Below are positions 26,821 to 33,973 of a DNA stretch of 45,433 nucleotides, one piece after another. Position 1 is the first letter of the stretch. Every line of letters begins with the position of its first letter. Under the pieces are notes generated by a model. That model saw only the letters and a list, made by a program, of their open reading frames with translations. It searched no databases and was not told the origin of the DNA. The position numbers were made by a program, and so were the translations under genes. Origin of the DNA: Ilumatobacter coccineus (lineage in GTDB: Bacteria > Actinomycetota > Acidimicrobiia > Acidimicrobiales > Ilumatobacteraceae); assembly GCA_002748455.1 (NCBI GenBank), contig PDSL01000040.1, forward strand, positions 1-45,433, given 5' to 3'.

Positions 26821-28905
26821 ATGCCTGAGATTACCGAATCGGTACGCATCGAGCGCGATGGCGACGTCGCCCTCCTCATCATCAACAATCCCCCGGTCAA
26901 TGTGCTGAGCTGGCACGTTCGCCAGGGCATTTTCGACGGCGTGGATGCCGCTGTTGCCGATGGTGCCAAGGCGATTGTCCTCATCTGTGATGGCCGGACC
27001 TTTATCGCCGGTGCTGACATCAGCGAATTTGGTGCCGAAATGAAGGGTGCCACCCTCGAAGATGCTCAAGCGAAGCTCGAAAACTCACCGGTTCCGGTGG
27101 TTGCCGCGATCCATGGCACCGCCCTTGGCGGTGGGCTCGAAACCGCCCTGTGCACCAATTACCGGGTGGCGCTCTCATCGGCCAAGTTTGGTTTGCCCGA
27201 GGTCCATCTCGGCATTCTCCCCGGTGGTGGCGGCACCCAGCGTCTGCCCCGCCTGGTCGGTGTACCCAAGGCTCTCGACATGGTCACCTCGGGTCGCCAC
27301 GTCAAGGCTCCCGAAGCAGCTGCCGATGGCTTGATCGATGAGATGGTTGAAGGCGGTCACGATGAGCTCAAGGCTGCAGCGGTAGCCTTTGCCAACCGAG
27401 CCATCACCGAGAACCTGCCCCTGGTCAAGGTGCGCGACCTCGACGACAAGCTGGCCGAAGCACGCGGCAATGAACAGCTCTTTGCCGACTTCCGCAAGAA
27501 GATCGCCCGCAAAACCCGGGGCTTCCTGGCTCCCGAATACAACATTCAGTGCATCGAAGCAGCGGTCGCCATGCCCTTTGATGAGGGCCTGGCCCACGAA
27601 CGCAAGCTGTTTATCGAGTTGCTGTTGGGTGAGCAGTCGGCAGCTCAGCGCTACTACTTCTTCTCAGAGCGGGCAGCCAACAAGGTGCCCTCGCTCCCGG
27701 CTGATACCGCGCCGCTGAACATCGAGAAGGTCGGTGTTCTCGGGGCTGGCACGATGGGTGGCGGTATTGCGATGAACTTCGCCAATATCGGCATTCCGGT
27801 CACCATTGTCGAGCGCGACCAGGAATCTCTCGATCGGGGGTTGGCGGTCGTCAAGAAGAACTATGAGCGCTCTCGCACGGCGACGCCAGAGTCGGTGGCC
27901 CAGCGCATGTCGATGATCACCGGCTCCACCGACAAAGCCGACTTTGCCGACTGCGACCTGGTCATCGAAGCGGTGTTTGAGAACATGGCCCTCAAGAAGC
28001 AGATCTTCGCCGAGCTCGACACGATCTGTAAGCCCGAGGCGATCATGGCCTCCAACACCTCGTTCTTGGATATCGATGAGATCGCCGCGGCGACCTCTCG
28101 TCCCGAGAACGTGATCGGGATGCACTTCTTCTCGCCAGCCAACGTGATGCGTCTGCTGGAGATCATCAAGGGCGAGAAGTCGTCGCCGACAGCGATCGCC
28201 ACAGCGATGGCGATCGGCAAGAAGATCCGCAAGGTTGCGGTGCTTTCGGGCGTGTGCGATGGCTTTATCGGTAACCGGATGCTGGCCCAGCGGGCCTATG
28301 AAGCCGACCAGTTGGTCCTCGAAGGCGCGACGCCGGCCCAGGTCGACATGGTGGTCTACAACTTTGGCTTCCCGATGGGTCCGTTTGCCATGTATGACCT
28401 CGCCGGGTTGGATATCGGCTGGGACGAAGAGACCTCGTCGAGTTCGACGATCCGCGAGATCCTGTGTGAGCAGGGCCGCAAGGGTCAAAAGACCGGTGGC
28501 GGGTTCTACGACTACAGCCCCGACAGCCGGATGCCGATCCCCAATGCCGAGGTCGAGCAGATGATCCGCGACTTCGCTGCCAAGAAGGGCATCGAGCAGC
28601 GTCAGATCAGCGACGAGGAAATCCTTGAGCGCTGCATGTATCCGCTGGTCAATGAAGGAGCCAAGATCCTCGAAGAGAAGATCGCCCTGCGAGGCAGCGA
28701 TATCGATGTGGTGTGGGTCAACGGCTATGGCTGGCCGGTCTATACCGGCGGCCCGATGTATTGGGCTGACAAGCAGGGCTTGGACAAGGTGGTCGAGCGG
28801 ATTCGCCACTATTCCGACACTGTCGGTGGTGAGTATTGGAAGGTATCGCCGCTCTTGGAGCGCCTCGCCGAAGAAGGCGGCGCCCTTCAGATGTACGCCA
28901 ACTAA
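26821..28905 (+). CDS. Bifunctional enoyl-CoA hydratase / 3-hydroxyacyl-CoA dehydrogenase (FadB/FadJ-like)
   Basis: Carries out two successive beta-oxidation steps on one chain. The 694 residues start with a crotonase domain (about 1-190) with [10 protein letters not shown] (oxyanion hole), [12 protein letters not shown] (E107) and [20 protein letters not shown] (E127), so both catalytic Glu are present. A linker follows. The NAD-binding domain opens with [18 protein letters not shown] (about 303-320), with [23 protein letters not shown] and the catalytic [17 protein letters not shown]. The C-terminal domain is marked by [11 protein letters not shown] and a second 3HCDH_C repeat ([11 protein letters not shown]). 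The order hydratase-dehydrogenase matches FadB/FadJ and peroxisomal MFE1. No fadA thiolase is adjacent. ATG 26821 is preceded by GGGGAG with no spacing; an in-frame TTG at 26809 is an alternative. Confidence 0.93.
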   Translation: MPEITESVRIERDGDVALLIINNPPVNVLSWHVRQGIFDGVDAAVADGAKAIVLICDGRTFIAGADISEFGAEMKGATLEDAQAKLENSPVPVVAAIHGTALGGGLETALCTNYRVALSSAKFGLPEVHLGILPGGGGTQRLPRLVGVPKALDMVTSGRHVKAPEAAADGLIDEMVEGGHDELKAAAVAFANRAITENLPLVKVRDLDDKLAEARGNEQLFADFRKKIARKTRGFLAPEYNIQCIEAAVAMPFDEGLAHERKLFIELLLGEQSAAQRYYFFSERAANKVPSLPADTAPLNIEKVGVLGAGTMGGGIAMNFANIGIPVTIVERDQESLDRGLAVVKKNYERSRTATPESVAQRMSMITGSTDKADFADCDLVIEAVFENMALKKQIFAELDTICKPEAIMASNTSFLDIDEIAAATSRPENVIGMHFFSPANVMRLLEIIKGEKSSPTAIATAMAIGKKIRKVAVLSGVCDGFIGNRMLAQRAYEADQLVLEGATPAQVDMVVYNFGFPMGPFAMYDLAGLDIGWDEETSSSSTIREILCEQGRKGQKTGGGFYDYSPDSRMPIPNAEVEQMIRDFAAKKGIEQRQISDEEILERCMYPLVNEGAKILEEKIALRGSDIDVVWVNGYGWPVYTGGPMYWADKQGLDKVVERIRHYSDTVGGEYWKVSPLLERLAEEGGALQMYAN

Positions 28906-28923
28906 GCCATCACCCTGTCGCGT

Positions 28924-28960
28924 CGAGCGTCTCTGGGTCTCTTGGGCTCAGAGGCGCTCG
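28924..28960. terminator. Hairpin terminator between the FadB-like and NUDIX genes
   Basis: CGAGCGTCTCTG (28924-28935) pairs with CAGAGGCGCTCG (28949-28960) over 12 bp with one G-T pair and a 13-nt loop. It follows the stop at 28905 by 18 nt and the convergent NUDIX gene ends at 28993, so it can serve both strands. No T-run follows. Confidence 0.6.
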
Positions 28961-28992
28961 TCTCGCGTTCGGACTCCGGTCAACCGAGCGCG

Positions 28993-29493
28993 CTAGAGGC
29001 GTTCGTAGCGCCAGTCGGTGGGCTGTCCGTTGGAGTAGGGCATGACCCCGTGAAAGGCCCGCCGGTCGTCATCGAAGACGAGGGGGAGGAAGTAGCGGTC
29101 GCCGGGCCACATGGGGAGTTGTTGGGTGACCACGTCGTGGCGATCAACCCACACCAGATCGCCTTCATCGTTGGATGATGGGATCTCGCCGGTCCATCCG
29201 TCAACGAGGAAGATGAATCCCAGCCAGTCTTCGCCGTTGGGCCCAAATCCGGGCCAAGCGATCGTGCCTCGCAGTTCATATGACGTCAGTTGGATCTCGG
29301 CTTCTTCGCTCAGCTCGCGACGAAGATTGTCGATGATGGTTTCACCGGCTTCGAGCTTGCCGCCAAGACCGTTGTAGAGCCCAAAGTGATCGTCGTGGTC
29401 CCGAGCGATGCGATGGACCATCAGGACACGATCGGTGGAACGATCCCACACATAGGCCAAGCAGCCGCAGATCGGTGTGTGATGAAAGCCCAT
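28993..29493 (-). CDS. NUDIX hydrolase
   Basis: Probably a nucleoside diphosphate-X pyrophosphatase of the MutT or 8-oxo-dGTPase type. The 166 residues show the Nudix box at about 45-67: GGKLEAGETIIDNLRREL then SEEAEI. The Glu residues that bind Mg (E60, E63, E64) are present. The Gly of the EExGU ending is replaced by Glu (E66), which is slightly atypical. The N-terminal CGCLAYVWDRSTDRVLMVHR and LYNGLGGK are typical of this small group. No genomic partner indicates the substrate. A CATACT hexamer ends 6 nt before the ATG, a weak form of the local -10. Confidence 0.85.
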   Translation of the reverse strand: MGFHHTPICGCLAYVWDRSTDRVLMVHRIARDHDDHFGLYNGLGGKLEAGETIIDNLRRELSEEAEIQLTSYELRGTIAWPGFGPNGEDWLGFIFLVDGWTGEIPSSNDEGDLVWVDRHDVVTQQLPMWPGDRYFLPLVFDDDRRAFHGVMPYSNGQPTDWRYERL

Positions 29494-29507
29494 CGGTTGA
29501 GTATGAC

Positions 29508-29569
29508 CGATCCGGGTGGTGTTTTGGTGTTGTTGTGCCTAACCACCAACCGAGACGCCACCCGGATCG
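29508..29569. terminator. Nested hairpin after the PadR gene
   Basis: The outer arms CGATCCGGGTGG (29508-29519) and CCACCCGGATCG (29558-29569) are perfectly complementary over 12 bp. The inner arms TTGGTG (29524-29529) and CACCAA (29544-29549) add a second stem. It starts 7 bp past the stop of the PadR gene (minus strand) and reaches to 15 bp before the NUDIX start, so it may terminate the former and shield the latter. Confidence 0.55.
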
Positions 29570-29575
29570 TGTCGA

Positions 29576-30394
29576 TCAGTCGTCGGCGGGAGCGTCGTCC
29601 TCGCTGACGTCATCGCCCTCACCGACGCTGTCACTCAGGAGACGATTGAGGTCCTTGGCAGCGTCATGCAATCGAGCCAACGCTGAGTCTGATAGGTCGG
29701 CGTTGCCCGAATGGCCGATTTGACGCGCCAGCCCATCAATCTCGTGGACCGCACGCCGGAGTTCACCGCGGTTGCCAAGACCATGATGATCCCAGGGGGC
29801 GTCCATACCGGCTTCGCGCTGTTCGGCAACTCGTTGACGACCATCCATGGTGAGGTGATACACCTGCTTCCCGCCGGTGTAGGTCGATTCGACCAGGCCT
29901 TGTTCTTCGAGCCGGCGCAGGGTCGGATAGATCGAGCCGGGGCCGGGGATCCAGCGTCCACCAGAGCGTTCGTTGAGTGCCGAGATCATGTCATAGCCAT
30001 GGCGCGGCTCTTCATCCAAGAGGGCCAGCAGGGCAGCGGCGATGGTGCCGCGGGGAGCCCGACGGCGCTGACCACGACGTCCTCGACCGCGACCATGATG
30101 TCCGTGGCCGTGACCGTGCCCGTGAGGACCATTCCCATCGCAACCGTGACCACCGTGACCGTGACCGTGGCCACCATGACCGTGGCCGTGCCCGTGATCG
30201 CCGTGTCCGTGAGGCCCATTGCCGTCACAGCAGCGGCCATGGCCGGGACCGTGGGGGCCATCGCCATCACAGCAGCGACCGTGATGGCTATCACCGTGGC
30301 CGCCGTGCCCATGAGCGTGACCCTTGCCGTGGCCATGTTGTCCACCACCGTGACCGTGGTGATGTCCGTGTTCGTGTTCGTTATCGTGATTCAT
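29576..30394 (-). CDS. PadR-family transcriptional regulator with long His/Gly-rich metal-binding N-terminus
   Basis: The 272-residue protein begins with a low-complexity, His/Gly-rich segment: residues 1-100 hold 33 His and 5 Cys, including two RCCDG(D/N)GPHG units (about 40-49 and 54-63) and a third CDGNGPHG. A basic stretch (GRGRGRRGQRRR) follows. Then comes a PadR winged helix (about 117-190) with LLDEEPRHGYDMISAL and GSIYPTLRRLEEQGLVE, and a C-terminal helical and acidic tail (about 195-272, ending DDVSEDDAPADD). The tail carries the dimerisation helix of the PadR fold. Ni, Zn, Co or Cu sensing or storage is likely (inference). ATG 30394 has AAAGAGA about 8 nt upstream; an earlier TTG-type start at 30415 is unnecessary. 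Likely autoregulated through the palindrome at 30436-30465. Confidence 0.88.
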   Translation of the reverse strand: MNHDNEHEHGHHHGHGGGQHGHGKGHAHGHGGHGDSHHGRCCDGDGPHGPGHGRCCDGNGPHGHGDHGHGHGHGGHGHGHGGHGCDGNGPHGHGHGHGHHGRGRGRRGQRRRAPRGTIAAALLALLDEEPRHGYDMISALNERSGGRWIPGPGSIYPTLRRLEEQGLVESTYTGGKQVYHLTMDGRQRVAEQREAGMDAPWDHHGLGNRGELRRAVHEIDGLARQIGHSGNADLSDSALARLHDAAKDLNRLLSDSVGEGDDVSEDDAPADD

Positions 30395-30435
30395 GACAAG
30401 TTCTCTTTCTGTCACGTGAGCCCAACTGACTCACA

Positions 30436-30465
30436 GCGATATGTCGTTACATAACAATATATCGC
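30436..30465. promoter_or_regulatory. PadR-type operator palindrome
   Basis: GCGATAT (30436-30442) and ATATCGC (30459-30465) form a perfect 7-bp inverted repeat with a 16-bp spacer. Within it, TATGT-CGTT-ACATA (30440-30453) is a second perfect repeat. It lies about 45-70 bp upstream of the PadR ATG and about 110 bp before the SDR gene, so it could control both divergent genes. PadR repressors bind such ATGT/ACAT dyads near their own promoters. Confidence 0.55.
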
Positions 30466-30561
30466 TACTGACTATTCTGGTCAACCCCATTGCGGTAACC
30501 ACTGCTGCCCCACATCGGCCGCCACAGCGCGACCCGTACCAACCCCAACTCAGCCATCCTC

Positions 30562-30567
30562 TACGAT
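30562..30567 (+). promoter_or_regulatory. Leaderless -10 of the SDR gene
   Basis: TACGAT, 6 nt before ATG 30574. Confidence 0.5.
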
Positions 30568-30573
30568 CACTCC

Positions 30574-31416
30574 ATGGAACTCACCAACAGGGTTGTCGTC
30601 GTCACCGGCGGCGGATCAGGGATCGGGGCAGCCCTGTGTCGGGCTGCCCACCAAGCTGGTGCTCGCCACATCATGGTGGCCGATCGAGACGGCAAGGCCG
30701 CTGCCGCGGTCGCTTCCGAGGTTGACGGCACCGACATCGTCGTCGATGTCAGCAAGGAAGCCGATATCGCCCGCCTGGTATCGGTGACCGAAAAGGCCCA
30801 CGGCCCCATCGGTGTGTTCGTCTCCAATGCTGGCTTCGTCACCACCGCCGGTCTTGAAGACACCAACGAAGCCATCCAGACCATGTGGAACGTCCACGTC
30901 ATGGCCCACATCTATGCCGCCCGAGCGGTCTTGCCCTCCATGATCGCCCGCGGTGAGGGCTACCTGCTCAACACCTCGTCAGCGGCTGGATTGTTGACCC
31001 AGATCGGTTCGATGGCCTATTCGGTGACCAAAGCAGCTTCGATCGCCTTGGCCGACTGGCTGGCGATCACCCACCATCATCAGGGCATTCGAGTCTCGGT
31101 GCTGTGCCCCCAAGCGGTCGATACCGCCATCGTGCGCAACAGCCCCGACTATGACCCCAGCCGGGACGGCGACGGCTCAATTGTTGACAATGTGGCCACC
31201 ATCGATGGGGTACTCAGCGCCGACCAGGTGGCTGCTGAGTGCATCGACGCCCTGCGAGATGAACGCTTCTTGGTGCTCCCCCACCCCGATGTTGCGGTCT
31301 ATGCCCAGCGCAAGGCTGCCGATCGGGATCGCTGGTTGGAGGGGATGCGTCGGTTCCAGGATCTGCTCTATCCCGATGGCAACCTGCCTGGCGATGCCAT
31401 CGCGCCATCGGCCTAA
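30574..31416 (+). CDS. Short-chain dehydrogenase/reductase
   Basis: A classical SDR of 280 residues, NAD(P)-dependent, substrate unknown. The cofactor motif is TGGGSGIG (11-18), VSNAG (83-87) follows strand 4, and catalytic S135/S136 (NTSSAAG), Y149 and K153 (YSVTK) are all present. ADRDG after strand 2 has an Asp at the position that favours NAD(H) over NADP(H). The C-terminal extension (AVYAQRKAADRDRWLEGMRRF) is longer than in minimal SDRs and resembles enzymes acting on hydrophobic or CoA-linked alcohols. It is divergent from the His-rich PadR gene and may be regulated by it (inference). Confidence 0.9.
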   Translation: MELTNRVVVVTGGGSGIGAALCRAAHQAGARHIMVADRDGKAAAAVASEVDGTDIVVDVSKEADIARLVSVTEKAHGPIGVFVSNAGFVTTAGLEDTNEAIQTMWNVHVMAHIYAARAVLPSMIARGEGYLLNTSSAAGLLTQIGSMAYSVTKAASIALADWLAITHHHQGIRVSVLCPQAVDTAIVRNSPDYDPSRDGDGSIVDNVATIDGVLSADQVAAECIDALRDERFLVLPHPDVAVYAQRKAADRDRWLEGMRRFQDLLYPDGNLPGDAIAPSA

Positions 31417-31437
31417 ACCGGCCATCAGAACAAGGTC

Positions 31438-32112
31438 TTAGAACAGGGTCGGCATCTGGCCCCGAACGACACGTCGGCTCCCCGACCAATGAACATGGTT
31501 GTCCATAAAGGCCCACGACCGGCGATGGATCGCCGATGGCCCATGGCCGTGGAGGGCCCGGATGTGAGCTGGACAGGGATACCCCTTATTGCCTTCAAAC
31601 GACCAATAGGGATAGCTCTGCGACCACGCCACCATCTGACGATCACGGCTGACCTTGGCGACCACACTGGCCGCCGCCACCGACCCACAATCACGATCGG
31701 CCTTGACGCGCATCTCAACCCGAGGCACCAGGGGCGACACAAAGTCCCACGTGCCGTCGCTGATCGCTACATCTGGCATCACTGACAGGGCTGTGATCGC
31801 CCGTCGACACGCCAGTTTCTGAGCGGCGGCCATGCCCAGCTCGTCACATTCGGTGGCACTGGCTTCCCCGATCGACCAGTCGAGGCACCACTCGATGATT
31901 CGGTCATAGGCGTCGTCGCGAGCTCGTGGCGTCATTGCCTTGGAATCTCGCACTCCAGCGATCAGGTCGCCACGGGGCACCACCACGGCACCGATCACCA
32001 GAGGTCCCGCCCAGGCCCCTTTGCCGACTTCATCGATCCCCACGATCGTCTCACAGCCCTGAGCCCACAGTTCATCTTCGAGGTCAAAGCTGGGATCAAC
32101 CCGACGGGCCAT
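31438..32112 (-). CDS. rnhB: Ribonuclease HII
   Basis: Cleaves the RNA strand of RNA-DNA hybrids and starts removal of single ribonucleotides misincorporated into DNA. The 224 residues contain GIDEVGKGAWAGPLVIGAVV (D27, E28; GKG in place of the common GRG), RDSKAMTPRAR, and D139 in VKADRD followed by SVAAASVVAKVSRD. C-terminal FEGNKGYPCPAHIRAL is typical. All carboxylates of the DEDD set are visible. The gene starts 12 nt after the selD stop and is probably cotranscribed with it. Confidence 0.95.
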   Translation of the reverse strand: MARRVDPSFDLEDELWAQGCETIVGIDEVGKGAWAGPLVIGAVVVPRGDLIAGVRDSKAMTPRARDDAYDRIIEWCLDWSIGEASATECDELGMAAAQKLACRRAITALSVMPDVAISDGTWDFVSPLVPRVEMRVKADRDCGSVAAASVVAKVSRDRQMVAWSQSYPYWSFEGNKGYPCPAHIRALHGHGPSAIHRRSWAFMDNHVHWSGSRRVVRGQMPTLF

Positions 32113-32124
32113 GGTTGCGCTCGA

Positions 32125-33126
32125 TCAGACCAGGACGATGCCGGGTTCGCCGTCGACCACCTCACCGGCTCGCCAGAACCCAGCTCCAGCCAGGGTGTCA
32201 GCCGCCGCCGAATCAACGACCGCCAAGAGTCCACCCGAGGTTTGGGGATCAAAACACAACGCTTCGGGACCAGCTGGAGCGGTGGAGTGAAGGTAGCCCG
32301 ACAGATACGCCCGGTTGCGCTCATCACCACCGGTGCGGACTCCGTCATCAGCAGCCTCGGCCGCTGCCGGATAGGCAACCAGACCCGATGTCTGGATCAT
32401 GATGCGAGCTTCGCTGCGCTCGGCAACTTCCCACGCGTGGCCAGCCAGGCCGTAACCGGTCACATCGGTGACCGCATGGACCGCATCACCGAGCTCGATC
32501 AGGGTTTCGGCCGCGGCCCGGTTGAGGGTTTTCATTCCCTCGATCGCCACCTGGCGATCATTGTCGGATCCGGCTGCCAAACAGATCCCGGTCCCGATCG
32601 GTTTTGACACCATCACCACATCGCCAGTACGAGCTCCCGACTTCAAAAAGATCCGATCGGGGTGGACGATCCCCTGGACCGCCAGGCCGTAGAGCGGATC
32701 AGGGTTGCGGATGGTGTGGCCTCCAGCGATTGCCCCGCCAGCAGCAGCCACGGTCTCGGCCCCGGCGGTCAAGATCGCGGCGATCGCGCTGGGCGGGAAG
32801 TCTTCGGGGAAGGCAGCCACATTGAGGGCCACCACCACTCGGCCGCCCATGGCGAACACATCACTACAGGCGTTGGCAGCAGCGATGGCGCCAAAGTCGG
32901 CTGGGTCGGGTACGAGGGGAGGGAAAAAGTCGGTGGTCGACACCAGGGCAGCGTCATCGCTGATCCGATAGATCGCCGCGTCATCGAAGGGAGCGAGGCC
33001 CACCAAGAGATTCTCATCATCGGATGCCATCACATCGGACACGATCTTGCGCAGCAGGACTGGGCTCCATTTGGCTGCACATCCACCAGCGGTGGGCATT
33101 TTGAAGGCATTGATCGAGGGGATCAT
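32125..33126 (-). CDS. selD: Selenide, water dikinase (selenophosphate synthetase)
   Basis: Makes monoselenophosphate from selenide and ATP, the selenium donor for selenocysteine and selenouridine. The 333 residues begin with the catalytic loop GGCAAKWSP: C16 and K19 align with E. coli C17 and K20, while the second Cys of GCGCK is Ala here. DDAALVSTTDFFPPLV, ANACSDVFAMGGRVVVALNV, GGHTIRNPDPLYGLAVQG, VTDVTGYGLAGHAWE and FDPQTSGGLL are family signatures. The enzyme carries Cys, not Sec, at the active site. No selA, selB, selC, tRNA-Sec or mnmH is in the window. It is divergent from the methyltransferase gene, and TAGGCT 6 nt before the ATG fixes the start. Confidence 0.95.
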   Translation of the reverse strand: MIPSINAFKMPTAGGCAAKWSPVLLRKIVSDVMASDDENLLVGLAPFDDAAIYRISDDAALVSTTDFFPPLVPDPADFGAIAAANACSDVFAMGGRVVVALNVAAFPEDFPPSAIAAILTAGAETVAAAGGAIAGGHTIRNPDPLYGLAVQGIVHPDRIFLKSGARTGDVVMVSKPIGTGICLAAGSDNDRQVAIEGMKTLNRAAAETLIELGDAVHAVTDVTGYGLAGHAWEVAERSEARIMIQTSGLVAYPAAAEAADDGVRTGGDERNRAYLSGYLHSTAPAGPEALCFDPQTSGGLLAVVDSAAADTLAGAGFWRAGEVVDGEPGIVLV

Positions 33127-33132
33127 CGTGTC

Positions 33133-33138
33133 AGCCTA
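33133..33138 (-). promoter_or_regulatory. Leaderless -10 of selD
   Basis: TAGGCT on the minus strand, 6 nt before ATG 33126. The divergent homocysteine methyltransferase gene has CAGGCT 6 nt before its ATG 33161, so both promoters fit in 34 bp. Confidence 0.5.
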
Positions 33139-33160
33139 TATTTGGTGGCAGGCTGAGGGT

Positions 33161-33973
33161 ATGACGATTCTTCTCGACGGTGGGACCGGCCACGAACTCG
33201 TCGCCCTCGCATCCGGTGAGCCGACCCCGATCTGGTCGGCCCAGGTCATGCTCGATGCCTACTCAGCTACTCGATGCCGTCTTGGCCCGGCGGGCATGGA
33301 AGACCACTACGAAATCCTGCAACGCCAAGCCGGTGAGGCAGCGCTTGCCGCTCGGGCGGCAGCGGGGCGATCCGAGGTGCTGATCGCCGGGTGCCTCTCG
33401 CCCTATCGCTGGTCGTATCGGGGTGACCTCGCCTTGCCCTATGACGAGTTATGGCCGACCTATGCCGAGACCGCCCAGCTCCAAGCCCCAGCGATCGACT
33501 TGATCTTGTGCGAAACCCTGAGTTCGATCAGCGAGGCTCGGGCGGCGGCGCGTGGTGCTGCCGAAGCTGAGGTGCCGATCTGGGTCAGCTGGTCGGTGAT
33601 GGATGACACCACGGCCCGGCTTCGCAGTGGCGAACCGCTCGCTGAAGCGTGTGCTGCCGTAGCTAGCTGGGATGTTCCAGTAGAACGAATCTTGGTCAAC
33701 TGCTCAGCCCCTGAGGCGATCAGCGCGGCGGTCGAGGTCTTGGCTCGCCATGCTGACCGTCCGTTTGGGGCCTACGCCAACGGGTTCACCCATGTTGGGG
33801 TCAACTATGCGCCCGGCGACACGCCCAAGCTCGACGAGGCCCAACGGATCGATCTCGACCCGGTGGAGTATGCCGACATCGTCGACCGCTGGATCGCTGC
33901 TGGTGCCAGCGCGGTGGGTGGCTGTTGCGATATCGGTCCAGCCCATATCGCTGAGATCAACCGGCGACGTTAA
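33161..33973 (+). CDS. Homocysteine S-methyltransferase family protein with an internal deletion
   Basis: Zinc-dependent methyl transfer to homocysteine, probably from S-methylmethionine (MmuM type). Zinc ligands are present: the Cys in VNCSAPEAI and the GGCC pair in VGGCCDIGPAHI. ILLDGGTGHEL and PIWSAQVMLD start the barrel normally. The chain then jumps directly to AYSATRCRLGPAGMEDHYE. Homologues have about 22-25 residues between WSAxxLLD and TYSATRxRL, including the strand with ADVITTNTY. The protein has 270 residues against about 300. The deletion is in frame, so either a compact variant or a damaged enzyme is possible. The start is ATG 33161, with the frame open upstream to 33047. It shares TTAA (33970-33973) with the stop of the MATE gene. 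Confidence 0.85.
   Translation: MTILLDGGTGHELVALASGEPTPIWSAQVMLDAYSATRCRLGPAGMEDHYEILQRQAGEAALAARAAAGRSEVLIAGCLSPYRWSYRGDLALPYDELWPTYAETAQLQAPAIDLILCETLSSISEARAAARGAAEAEVPIWVSWSVMDDTTARLRSGEPLAEACAAVASWDVPVERILVNCSAPEAISAAVEVLARHADRPFGAYANGFTHVGVNYAPGDTPKLDEAQRIDLDPVEYADIVDRWIAAGASAVGGCCDIGPAHIAEINRRR

Noticed and set aside
27664..28809. 381-codon minus-strand open frame
   Set aside because: It is antisense to the FadB-like fusion and shows no recognisable domain.
30090..30390. Tandem repeat DNA that looks like a possible CRISPR or microsatellite
   Set aside because: The repetition comes from His/Gly codons in the PadR gene. There are no spacers and the reading frame is intact.
32125..33126. 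Possible selenocysteine in SelD
   Set aside because: The active-site codon encodes Cys and the frame has no in-frame TGA.
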